Shown in pieces: positions 1 to 6,728 of a stretch of 7,019 nucleotides of DNA. Position 1 is the stretch's first letter. The number at the start of each line of letters is the position of its first letter. The DNA comes from an uncultured Alistipes sp. (GTDB lineage: Bacteria; Bacteroidota; Bacteroidia; Bacteroidales; Rikenellaceae). A program made the position numbers and the translations under genes. The stretch spans positions 1 to 7,019 of the forward strand of contig URBJ01000108.1 of NCBI GenBank assembly GCA_900546005.1, read 5' to 3'. The notes below the pieces were generated by a model, which searched no databases, was not told where the DNA came from, and worked only from the letters and a program-made list of their open reading frames with translations.

Positions 1-1
1 G

Positions 2-91
2 TATGTATTTTTCGAGAGTGATGAGCCCGACGATATGAGAACCGTGATCGAACGTTGGCGCAATTATGTGTCCGGTCGGATCGAAGGATAG
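2..91 (+). CDS. C-terminal end of an unidentified protein (5' truncated by window edge)
   Basis: Frame 2 is open from the window edge to a TAG stop at 89-91 and encodes 29 residues ending in WRNYVSGRIEG. The peptide is acidic at first (ESDEPDD) and then forms a likely amphipathic helix (MRTVIERWRNYV), which looks like a natural protein tail. Too little is present to name a family. It lies on the same strand as the secreted glycosidase-like gene 160 bases downstream, so the two may belong to one locus. The gap holds its own candidate promoter, so co-transcription is uncertain. Confidence 0.55.
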   Translation, partial: YVFFESDEPDDMRTVIERWRNYVSGRIEG

Positions 92-120
92 TTGCATAGG
101 TCCGTCCGTCTCGGGAAAAG

Positions 121-160
121 TCCGGTTTCTGATAATTCTGTTCCGTTTCTTGATAATAAT
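121..160. repeat. Imperfect 20-base tandem repeat
   Basis: Two neighbouring blocks of about 20 bases (121-140 and 141-160) share the pattern TCCG-TTTCT-GATAAT, with one-base insertions between the copies. They lie upstream of the candidate promoter of the glycosidase-like gene. They could be paired sites for a regulator, or chance similarity in a region rich in TCCG. No function is assigned. Confidence 0.3.
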
Positions 161-171
161 CCGTCCGGAGG

Positions 172-202
172 ATTGTCTGTGTCGGTTTTCCATATAATTT
201 TA
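172..202 (+). promoter_or_regulatory. Candidate Bacteroidota promoter for the glycosidase-like gene
   Basis: ATTG at 172-175 resembles the -33 element (TTTG). It is followed, after 19 bases, by TAATTTTA at 195-202, which differs by one base from the -7 consensus TAnnTTTG. Transcription would start near 208-210 and give a leader of about 45 bases. The spacing is right, but both boxes are imperfect, so this is a moderate call. The two arms of the inverted repeat at 179-228 flank the -7 box. Confidence 0.35.
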
Positions 203-228
203 TAGGGTCCGCTGAGGAAAACGGACAC
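179..228. repeat. 13-bp inverted repeat flanking the candidate promoter
   Basis: The arm GTGTCGGTTTTCC (179-191) is matched by GGAAAACGGACAC (216-228). Twelve of 13 positions are complementary, with the single mismatch at 184/223. The arms are separated by 24 bases. One arm lies between the candidate -33 and -7 boxes, and the other lies just after the expected transcription start. This arrangement would suit a dimeric regulator bound over a promoter. If transcribed from further upstream, the repeat could also fold as an RNA hairpin. No T-run follows the second arm, so it is not an intrinsic terminator. Confidence 0.6.
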
Positions 229-251
229 GTAAGATTTAATCGTTTGGTTTT

Positions 252-2564
252 ATGGGTATGAAAAAATCAATACGAAGGGGCCGGACTATGCTCCTCCTTT
301 TGTCGGGAATATTGGGAGCGTCGACAGTCTCCGGGGCGTCGGATAACCGATGGTTCAAAATGCCCTTCCGTGCAGACGGAGCAGGTGTTTCGGGTGAATA
401 TATCTATTTTGTCGGAGGATACAATTCGATCGATGCCGGAACGCCTCCTTGGGGCAGTATCGTGGAGTCAGAGAATTTGTATGTCGGAGATAAAGGAGGA
501 ACGATCGAGATTGTCTATGAGGATGGCAGTTGTGATGTTGTACCCTTGGTGTTCGGATATACACTTTGGTTCAGGGCGCATTGGATGGATGGCGGTGCGC
601 CGTTCAAAACGTCGGAGGCAGAACCCGAGATGGCTGAATGCCTGCGCGAAACGCTGCATCTGTATGGAGGGTTCGAGGGCGACGAATACCCTGTGTTGAG
701 AGTCAAAGTACAGCAGAAGCCGATCCGGGAGATTCGCCTGGTGGACAATCCCGACAAGCGGGGGGAGCCTCAGTTTTTGGGAGGCTATGTCGTAGACGGG
801 TCGACTCCAAAGGATGAGCTTACGGGTGGACCCGTCGCGGTAAAGCCGGACGACTCCTTTTTCGATACGCATACGGTAGATAGCCGCAGCGACGAAGTGC
901 CTTGGACGGCGCTCGATAGGTTGTGTAACCGGCTCTATACTTTTGAATCGGACTTTCAACGGGTCGAGCCGTGGAGTTACCCGTCGGATTTCGAGTTGAC
1001 CCGGATCACTTTTACCGGAAATAATTATGCCGACATCCTGACCCGGGTATATTATGAAAACCTCGAGGATATTCGGACAAAGATGCGCGACGACGGAATG
1101 ATCGATGAATCGTCGCCCGGAGCTCCGTCGTGGAGGTACGACGGTTTCGGGACGTGGGTTCCCGAAGCGGGTAGCTACTACGGGTCGATGTATTCGAGAA
1201 ATCGGTCGTTGGGCATTTTGTCGTATATCGGTTTGCTGGAAGAGACGCAGCGGTCGGTCGATTTTCTGAACCGGTGGTTGATGTACTATCCGGAGCATGG
1301 ATTGACCCTGTTGGGGCATCGTATTCCGGGCCATTGGAGCGTTATTCCCAACAAGCCGTTTGTTTATTCCAAAGAGTTGACCGTCGTAGCCGGATGGCCG
1401 ACCCGTTATACAAGGGAGCGTTTCGGCGATGATTATCAGAACTTCGGAAATGCCGAACCCGATGGGCATGGATTGACCATGATGAGCATAGCCAATGTTT
1501 GGGCCAACGGAGGGTACTCACCCCAGTGGGTGCTCGATAACTGGAAGTATATCAACGAGGCGGTACACTACATCGATTGGGCGATGGAGAATCCCGATCT
1601 CTCTTTCAATGAACATGGGTTGATGTATGGGGAGACCGAAGGTGGAATGATGGAGTTTACGATGTTTAACAATATGCCGTGTTATCTCGGTGTGCGTATG
1701 TACACGGAGATGGCGCGCCGTGCGGGTAAGCTGGATAAAGTTGCTGCGTGGACCCGTTTGGCCGATGAGATGGAACGGTCGATCGAGAGCTATTTTATCG
1801 AAGGGGATAAGTGGCGGATGGATAAATTCGGATTCTTCCACGACCCGACGCTCTCGATCTATGCGGATTATGTCGGATATGACGTGACGCAAGGTGTGCC
1901 GCAAAAGTGGATAGAATTGAGTCGGAATACCTATGAAGATGACTTGAATCGATACATTGGCGATACCTATATGGGAGTGCGGGGACTCGGTTATGACCAT
2001 AACATCATTTCCCAGACAGCCCTGTTGCTGGATAAGTGTGCGGATTACGATCGGTTTATTACCAATCTGGCCAAATTGTGCTATGCGCCTCGCCTGCCGA
2101 AACCCTTTATTGTGCCGGAAGGGGCGTCGTATAGTCGGGAGAAAGGAATGTACCGGAGGCAGGGTGACCTCGGAAACTTTGTTCAACAGAACGAAACCGT
2201 ACGAACCATTCTGATGGTGGCCGGAACTTCAAAAGCCTGTGAAAATGAGATTACGGTGATGCCCCGTTTGCCGAAAGGTTGGGCGGTCGAGGTATCGGGC
2301 ATAACAGTGAATGGCAGTGACGCGAAGATCTCCTATCGGGTAAACTATCCCAATGGTCGGAAACAAACCGCCCAGTTCCGTATTGACGAACGGGCGGGAA
2401 TGGATCGTCTGAAGTTTCGTGCGGGGCCGTTCAGTATGGACACCGAGACGGTAAAAGTAAATGGAGAGGAGATTCAGACGGAACCGATCGGCGATGCCCG
2501 TTGGGCATGGGTAACGATCGAGGGTCTGGTGAACGGAGAAGAGTATGAGATCGAAGTGCGTTAG
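252..2564 (+). CDS. Secreted six-hairpin glycosidase-like protein, family not assigned
   Basis: The protein has 770 residues. It begins with a signal peptide: a basic stretch (KKSIRRGR, 4-11), a hydrophobic core (MLLLLSGILGA, 13-23) and a likely signal peptidase I site after SGA at 27-29. It has no lipobox cysteine, so it is probably periplasmic or secreted. Residues about 30-200 look like an all-beta domain. Residues about 215-660 are rich in helices with aromatic and glycine-rich loops, as in (alpha/alpha)6 barrels. Residues about 665-770 resemble the closing beta-sandwich of such enzymes (ITVMPRLPKGWAVEVSGITV). Acidic residues in conserved-looking loops that could be catalytic are E305 (WVPEAG), D404 (PDGHG), E461/E463/E468 (GETEGGMMEF), E623 (VPEGASY) and E648 (QQNETVR). 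I infer a polysaccharide-degrading role, but the substrate is unknown and I do not recognise a numbered GH family. Met3 at 258 gives an equally good signal peptide and is an alternative start. Neither start has a Shine-Dalgarno sequence, which is usual in this phylum. Confidence 0.85.
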   Translation: MGMKKSIRRGRTMLLLLSGILGASTVSGASDNRWFKMPFRADGAGVSGEYIYFVGGYNSIDAGTPPWGSIVESENLYVGDKGGTIEIVYEDGSCDVVPLVFGYTLWFRAHWMDGGAPFKTSEAEPEMAECLRETLHLYGGFEGDEYPVLRVKVQQKPIREIRLVDNPDKRGEPQFLGGYVVDGSTPKDELTGGPVAVKPDDSFFDTHTVDSRSDEVPWTALDRLCNRLYTFESDFQRVEPWSYPSDFELTRITFTGNNYADILTRVYYENLEDIRTKMRDDGMIDESSPGAPSWRYDGFGTWVPEAGSYYGSMYSRNRSLGILSYIGLLEETQRSVDFLNRWLMYYPEHGLTLLGHRIPGHWSVIPNKPFVYSKELTVVAGWPTRYTRERFGDDYQNFGNAEPDGHGLTMMSIANVWANGGYSPQWVLDNWKYINEAVHYIDWAMENPDLSFNEHGLMYGETEGGMMEFTMFNNMPCYLGVRMYTEMARRAGKLDKVAAWTRLADEMERSIESYFIEGDKWRMDKFGFFHDPTLSIYADYVGYDVTQGVPQKWIELSRNTYEDDLNRYIGDTYMGVRGLGYDHNIISQTALLLDKCADYDRFITNLAKLCYAPRLPKPFIVPEGASYSREKGMYRRQGDLGNFVQQNETVRTILMVAGTSKACENEITVMPRLPKGWAVEVSGITVNGSDAKISYRVNYPNGRKQTAQFRIDERAGMDRLKFRAGPFSMDTETVKVNGEEIQTEPIGDARWAWVTIEGLVNGEEYEIEVR

Positions 2565-2592
2565 GTCTACGACTACCGATCGGATAAATAAT

Positions 2593-2636
2593 AAAAGAGT
2601 GCAGAGATGGGATGAAACCTCTCTGCACTCTTTTTT
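2593..2636. terminator. Bidirectional intrinsic terminator between convergent genes
   Basis: GAGTGCAGAG (2597-2606) pairs perfectly with CTCTGCACTC (2621-2630). The stem extends inward by A2607-T2620 and, past a bulged T, by GG/CC at 2609-2610 and 2618-2619, leaving a 7-base loop. TTTTTT follows at 2631-2636 on the plus strand, and AAAA precedes at 2593-2596, so the minus-strand transcript also has a U-rich tail. It lies 32 bases after the glycosidase-like gene and 33 bases beyond the end of the DUF4293 gene, and so would stop both transcripts. Confidence 0.92.
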
Positions 2637-2663
2637 GTAGGTGTATGTATGGCGGAAGTGAGA

Positions 2664-3131
2664 TTACCGGATCCGGTCCAGAGAACGGACCAGCTTCTCG
2701 TCCCGAACGACCCCTCTGCGGGCCAGAATCGTCAAAATAAAAGCGATAACGGGAAATCCGCAGATTACCGACAGGTTAAAGTCTTTGAAAAGTGAGGCGG
2801 TATGGATCAGGTAGACCGACACGGCTACACACAACAAAATCAGCAATACGAACAAAATATTGCACAGCCTTTTTTGCAACGGCCGTTTCCGGTAGAGGAA
2901 GATCGTGATGAGGGCGAGCAGGGCCGTAACGATTGAGACAAGGCCGGCGGCAAGGTTCAGCCAGCTTCCCGAGTAGGAGTCCGGTGTCGGGGCTGGGGCG
3001 GTGAATCCCCAGATCGAAACGGAGCATAACGTCGTGTCGGCCGTTATGCCGTGGGCCAGCGGTAAAAGGCTCAGCATTCCTGTCAGTATGGCAGCAATCA
3101 GTAAGTATACGGTTTGAATACGTTGTATCAT
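2664..3131 (-). CDS. DUF4293 family four-helix membrane protein
   Basis: This 155-residue protein opens with MIQRIQTVYLLIAAI and closes with RDEKLVRSLDRIR, both hallmarks of the Bacteroidota family DUF4293. Four membrane segments are visible at about 6-28, 56-80, 88-112 and 118-138, with a periplasmic-type loop between the first two and a basic cytoplasmic tail. The length is normal for the family and the gene looks intact. No biochemical function is established for DUF4293 to my knowledge. It is the last gene of the minus-strand unit, starting 36 bases after the lipoprotein stop and ending at the shared terminator. A separate promoter in that short gap is not evident. Confidence 0.93.
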   Translation of the reverse strand: MIQRIQTVYLLIAAILTGMLSLLPLAHGITADTTLCSVSIWGFTAPAPTPDSYSGSWLNLAAGLVSIVTALLALITIFLYRKRPLQKRLCNILFVLLILLCVAVSVYLIHTASLFKDFNLSVICGFPVIAFILTILARRGVVRDEKLVRSLDRIR

Positions 3132-3167
3132 TTTGTTTTGTGTGTGATGAATTCTCTCTGTACGGGA

Positions 3168-4514
3168 CTACTCGTAGTTAAACGTAAAGGTCCAGTGTTC
3201 GTTTCCATTGTTGCTGATTTCGATACCGGTAACGTATTCATCGGCATCGAAAGTATAGTTGACTTGGTATGTTAACTGTCTTTCACCAATATGTTCTTCA
3301 TAGATCGATGCTTCTATTTTGTTGATCAGATTATCCCCCCATTGGCGCATGTAACCCGCTAAAAAGAGCGAGGAGAGAGGGCATTGGGGAGAGAAGGTTT
3401 CGACACAACCCAGCACAATGCTGTTCGGATCGATGTTGCATAGCGGAGAGTCGTTCTCTGTGTTGCAGTTGAATATATCGCTGTATGACAGGGAAATCTC
3501 GCTCGAAGTCATGCCTCCTTGGTCGCTTAGGTATCCGTAATAGCTGATTCCTAAGAGATTGTATCTCTGTCGGTCGGGTTTTTGATCGACGGAAGAGTTG
3601 TCTGATGGATAGGTCTCTCCCCACGAGTAGTCCCATACTCCGGTCTCGTAGATGATCTGTTCATCGGTTCTTTTGGGAGTAATGGTCAACCGGTCCAACC
3701 CTGTGTGGTTATTTGCCTGAATATCGAATGAGTAGTCAAATCTGTAGCCCTCTTCCTCCTTGTGGCTCTCATAGAAAAGGATACCCGAAGAGCCATAACG
3801 TTCTGTGTCGTTCCAATAGTTGATGGTCATTTCCCACGGTTCGTTGGATAGCTCTCCGTCTCCGTTTCCGCTGACAATCAGGTTCGTGTAATGGCCGCCC
3901 CGGTCGATCGTATATGAGAAAGTATTCTCCCCATCGGAAATTTGCGAGACAAAGTGATCTTCGTCGTAGGTGTATGTGATCGTACCTTGCTCTGTATTAT
4001 CATCATCTCCAGATTTATACGTGTAGTCCAATGTACTCAGATAACGGACCGTCCGTCTGTCTATGTCGGGATTTTCGCTTGGCGTATCTCCGTCGTCGAC
4101 ACCGGCCTCTTCGCGGGTTTGGGCTTTTTGCTCGACCCTGAGACTGAGCGTCGTTTCTCCACTAATGATCCATATTTCGGCTACACGATCCATTCCTGTG
4201 TTATTTTCATCGATCGAAATGGTCATTTGTACCGTGCCGGCACCTCCTGAAGAGGGATCGACCTTAACCCATGTGGGGGTGGAATTGGGAGCTTTAGATG
4301 CGGATTTGGTGGATATGTCTCGAATTTGGGTGTACCATGACTCTTTTGCCGTGAAAGCAAACCCTCCATTTGAGGTTGTCGTTTGATCTGCGTAGATTGT
4401 CTGATCCAGCTGTTCTGAATCAAAATCTGTAATTGAATCGGAGGTCGATTCGTTTTTATCGCATCCGGCGATCAGCAAAACGAAAGAAAACAGAAGCAGT
4501 TGAAGTGTTCTCAT
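3168..4514 (-). CDS. BACON-domain lipoprotein with DUF4595-like C-terminal region
   Basis: I chose the start at 4514 (448 residues) because MRTLQLLLFSFVLLIAGC is a compact lipoprotein signal with the lipid-attached cysteine at residue 18. An in-frame ATG at 4544 adds ten residues but would overlap the glycosyltransferase gene by 14 bases. CDKNES after the cysteine is charged, as in surface-exported Bacteroidota lipoproteins, but is not a decisive signal. Residues about 38-132 resemble a BACON domain: a beta-rich stretch with TWVKVDPSSGGAGTVQMTISIDEN and ending SLRVEQKAQ. An acidic linker follows. The remainder is beta-rich, with two similar motifs, TYTYDEDHFVSQI (about 180-192) and NYTFDADEYVTGI (about 429-441), as in DUF4595-type proteins. 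Cysteines at about 350, 359, 370 and 378 could form two disulfides. BACON domains are often linked to glycan or mucin binding; the function here is unknown. Confidence 0.85.
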   Translation of the reverse strand: MRTLQLLLFSFVLLIAGCDKNESTSDSITDFDSEQLDQTIYADQTTTSNGGFAFTAKESWYTQIRDISTKSASKAPNSTPTWVKVDPSSGGAGTVQMTISIDENNTGMDRVAEIWIISGETTLSLRVEQKAQTREEAGVDDGDTPSENPDIDRRTVRYLSTLDYTYKSGDDDNTEQGTITYTYDEDHFVSQISDGENTFSYTIDRGGHYTNLIVSGNGDGELSNEPWEMTINYWNDTERYGSSGILFYESHKEEEGYRFDYSFDIQANNHTGLDRLTITPKRTDEQIIYETGVWDYSWGETYPSDNSSVDQKPDRQRYNLLGISYYGYLSDQGGMTSSEISLSYSDIFNCNTENDSPLCNIDPNSIVLGCVETFSPQCPLSSLFLAGYMRQWGDNLINKIEASIYEEHIGERQLTYQVNYTFDADEYVTGIEISNNGNEHWTFTFNYE

Positions 4515-4530
4515 AACAAAAGGTATTCTA

Positions 4531-5493
4531 TTAAAATTTGTCATCGATCAGGTAGCGGTTGCGGTCGCTCGAATTACGTCCGATCAACTCTCCGATGAAG
4601 CCTGCCAGAAACAGCTGGACTCCGATAATTGCAGCTCCCATAGCAAGGAAGAACAAGGGTTGATCGGTGACAGCACGTATCGGAAGCAGATGGGCCTGTT
4701 TGTAGAGTTTCTCGATAATCAGGTAGATTGCCGTAGCTCCTCCGATGAGGAACATCAGTGTGCCGAGACCTCCGAAAAAGTACATCGGGCTCTTGCCGAA
4801 CCGGGTCATGAACATCACGGTTATCAGGTCCAGATAGCCTTTGATCATCCGTTCCCATCCGAATTTCGAGACTCCGTATTTCCGGGCCCGATGGTGGACG
4901 ACCTTCTCACCGATCTTTTTGAACCCGGCATTTTTGGCCAGAACCGGAATAAACCGGTGCATCTCTCCGTAGACCTCGATGCTTTTGACCACCTTTTTGC
5001 GGTAGGCCTTGAGGCCGCAGTTGAAGTCGTGCAGCTTGATTCCCGAAGCCAACCGGGCCGTAGCGTTGAAAAATTTGCTGGGCAGTGTTTTCCCGATCGG
5101 ATCGTAGCGCCGTTTTTTCCAGCCGCTCACCAGATCGTAACCCTCTTCGGTGATCATCCGGTAGAGTTCCGGAATCTCGTCCGGCGAGTCCTGCAAGTCG
5201 GCGTCCATCGTGATTACGACATCGCCTTGTGCCGCTTCGAATCCGCAGTAGAGCCCCGCCGATTTGCCGTAGTTGCGTTGGAACCGGATGGCGCGTACGG
5301 CTGGATTCTTCTCTCTCAACGATCGGATAACCTCCCATGAGCGGTCGTTGCTCCCGTCGTCGACGAAGATAATTTCGTATGTAAAGTGATTCTCCGTCAT
5401 GACGCGTTCGATCCATGCCTCCAATTCGGGCAGGGATTCCTCTTCGTTGTACAACGGAACGACGACGGAAATATTCGGATTGTTTGTATCCAT
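4531..5493 (-). CDS. Family 2 glycosyltransferase, polyprenyl-phosphate sugar transferase type (GtrB/ArnC/DPM1-like)
   Basis: The 320-residue protein has a GT-A nucleotide-sugar domain followed by two membrane helices. Visible motifs are SVVVPLYNEEESL (9-21), the nucleotide-binding DDGS (45-48), the metal-binding DADLQD (97-102), HDFNCGLKAYR (155-165) and the KYGVSKFGW segment (205-213) typical of dolichyl- or undecaprenyl-phosphate sugar transferases. Helices lie at about 237-261 and 279-304. By family it should move a sugar from a nucleotide donor to a polyprenyl phosphate at the inner face of the cytoplasmic membrane, supplying envelope glycan or glycoprotein assembly. The sugar cannot be read from sequence. 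It starts 25 bases after the DUF4199 gene, a pairing that recurs in Bacteroidota. All key motifs are present. Confidence 0.95.
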   Translation of the reverse strand: MDTNNPNISVVVPLYNEEESLPELEAWIERVMTENHFTYEIIFVDDGSNDRSWEVIRSLREKNPAVRAIRFQRNYGKSAGLYCGFEAAQGDVVITMDADLQDSPDEIPELYRMITEEGYDLVSGWKKRRYDPIGKTLPSKFFNATARLASGIKLHDFNCGLKAYRKKVVKSIEVYGEMHRFIPVLAKNAGFKKIGEKVVHHRARKYGVSKFGWERMIKGYLDLITVMFMTRFGKSPMYFFGGLGTLMFLIGGATAIYLIIEKLYKQAHLLPIRAVTDQPLFFLAMGAAIIGVQLFLAGFIGELIGRNSSDRNRYLIDDKF

Positions 5494-5518
5494 GTCAGGT
5501 TTCAGTATTAATGCCGGT

Positions 5519-6073
5519 TTAATCGTTGGCGGATGTCGGTGATCCCGTACCTTTGCGGCGGACGAACAGCGAAACGATGAGGCCCATCAACCCTCCGTAG
5601 ACAAGCATCGAACCGACTCCCATGATAACGACGAATAACGGATTGAGCATCAGTTGTTCGGTCATGGAGAAGCTTTGGTCGATCAACTGTGCGTCCCATC
5701 CCTTACCGATGTAGAGGTCGCGCGTGACTTCCAATTGTTGGCGGATGGACTCCGGATTGATTTTGTTCTGAATGAACAGGCCGATTCCCGCAATCACTCC
5801 GGCAAACATCGACATTTTCAAGACAAACCTCATGCTTTGGAGGTAGGTATATCCGCGGTTGCCGTATTGTCGGGCCATCCGTGTTGCATAGGCGAACAGG
5901 AATCCGGCCACAGAGAAAAAGCTGATCGCACTGATTATCGATACGATCTGTTGGTTGTTTTGCAGATATAGGGTGGCGATCGACAGGGCAGCGTAGACTA
6001 TCCCCAGATAGAGACCTCCGGTAGCGGCCTCCCTCCACTCGATTTTGTTCACGGTTTTTTTTGAATCGTCCAT
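5519..6073 (-). CDS. DUF4199 family four-helix membrane protein
   Basis: This 184-residue protein matches the DUF4199 pattern: a short charged N-terminus with WREAATGGLYLGI, four membrane segments (about 17-37, 42-63, 82-103 and 145-171), and a polar region between helices three and four rich in charged residues (NKINPESIRQQLEVTRDLYIGKGW). The tail after the last helix is basic and then polar. The family is largely restricted to Bacteroidota and its function is unknown. Its position directly before a membrane-anchored glycosyltransferase suggests a partner role in envelope glycan synthesis, which is inference from gene order only. Its ATG lies 3 bases after the stop of the YrdC-family gene, which points to translational coupling. 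Confidence 0.92.
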   Translation of the reverse strand: MDDSKKTVNKIEWREAATGGLYLGIVYAALSIATLYLQNNQQIVSIISAISFFSVAGFLFAYATRMARQYGNRGYTYLQSMRFVLKMSMFAGVIAGIGLFIQNKINPESIRQQLEVTRDLYIGKGWDAQLIDQSFSMTEQLMLNPLFVVIMGVGSMLVYGGLMGLIVSLFVRRKGTGSPTSAND

Positions 6074-6076
6074 AGG

Positions 6077-6679
6077 CTATTGTAATATTCCGATTCCCTC
6101 GCGCACGATGACAGCCTCTTCGGGATCGGTGCAATCCACGATGGTGGTGGGAATGTTGTTGCCGTATCCTCCGTCGATGATGGCGTCGACCGCATGGCCG
6201 TACCGTTCGGCGATAAGCGACGGATCGGTCGTATAGGCCTCCTCTTCCGGATCCTTTACGGAGGCCGTAACCATCGGGTGTCCCAATTCTTCAACCAGCG
6301 CTATCGGAATGGCGTTGTCGGGAATCCGCACACCGACGGTCTTCTTCTTTTCTAAAAACTTATCGGGAATTTTGCCCGAAGCGTTGAGTAAAAAGGTAAA
6401 AGGTCCGGGCAGGTTGCGTTTCAGCATTTTGAAGGTGTCGTTGTCGACCTTCGCGTAGGTGGCGATTGTGCTGAGATCGGGACAGATGATCGAAAAGTTC
6501 GAACCCTCTTTCCCGGTGATCGATCGGAGCCGTTCGATCGCCTTGTTGCTTTTGAGCGAACAGCCGAACGCATAGACGCTGTCGGTCGGATAGATGATCA
6601 CTCCATCGTGCGCAAGGATCTCGACAACTTGAGCAACAGCCTTTTCGTTCGGATTCTGCGGATAGATTTTGATGATCAT
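6077..6679 (-). CDS. YrdC/Sua5/YciO-family protein (putative L-threonylcarbamoyladenylate synthase)
   Basis: This 200-residue single-domain YrdC protein has no C-terminal Sua5 extension. Visible family motifs are VIIYPTDSVYAFGC (27-40), NLPGPFTFLL (89-98), VGVRIPDN (115-122), PMVTAS (135-140), TTIVDC (178-183) and VREG (192-195). Classical TsaC/Sua5 enzymes make threonylcarbamoyl-AMP from threonine, bicarbonate and ATP for the t6A37 base of tRNAs. Here the usual lysine/arginine-rich segment after the first motif reads RSITGKEGSNFSIIC, and the usual SAN-x-SG segment is TASVKDPEEE. Both are closer to the YciO branch, whose cellular role is less certain. I therefore support the fold strongly and the exact reaction moderately. 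It is the first protein gene of the minus-strand unit, 41 bases after the SRP RNA, and no separate promoter of the usual type is visible in that gap. Confidence 0.93.
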   Translation of the reverse strand: MIIKIYPQNPNEKAVAQVVEILAHDGVIIYPTDSVYAFGCSLKSNKAIERLRSITGKEGSNFSIICPDLSTIATYAKVDNDTFKMLKRNLPGPFTFLLNASGKIPDKFLEKKKTVGVRIPDNAIPIALVEELGHPMVTASVKDPEEEAYTTDPSLIAERYGHAVDAIIDGGYGNNIPTTIVDCTDPEEAVIVREGIGILQ

Positions 6680-6710
6680 GCCCGTGGAGGATTACGTCGT
6701 GTTCAGACAG

Positions 6711-6728
6711 AAAATAAAAAGGGGTAAG
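6711..6728 (-). terminator. Terminator of the SRP RNA (terminal helix plus U-tract)
   Basis: In the transcript, the 3' strand of the closing helix (6722-6728, paired with 6811-6817) is followed directly by CUUUUUAUUUU (complement of 6711-6721). A GC-containing helix followed by a U-tract fits intrinsic termination, using the mature RNA's own stem. One A interrupts the U-run, so some readthrough into the downstream gene is possible. Confidence 0.6.

Noticed and set aside
207..226. Five-bp hairpin GTCCG / CGGAC in the upstream gap
   Set aside because: It is short, with a 10-base loop and no T-run, and it is less convincing than the 13-bp inverted repeat that overlaps it.
468..1469. Long minus-strand open frame (333 codons) opposite the glycosidase-like gene
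   Set aside because: It lies entirely inside a well-supported gene and its product is rich in arginine, proline and isoleucine with no domain pattern, as expected from the antisense of codons such as GAT, CGG and TCG.
1518..2186. Second minus-strand open frame (222 codons) opposite the same gene
   Set aside because: It has the same antisense composition, no start context and no recognisable motif.
4515..4544. Ten extra N-terminal codons for the lipoprotein (ATG at 4544)
   Set aside because: The longer start overlaps the upstream gene by 14 bases and puts a non-typical stretch before an otherwise compact lipoprotein signal. The ATG at 4514 is preferred.
4660..5340. Plus-strand open frame (226 codons) opposite the glycosyltransferase
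   Set aside because: The glycosyltransferase carries all family motifs in the other strand. This product has low-complexity, antisense-like composition and no promoter.
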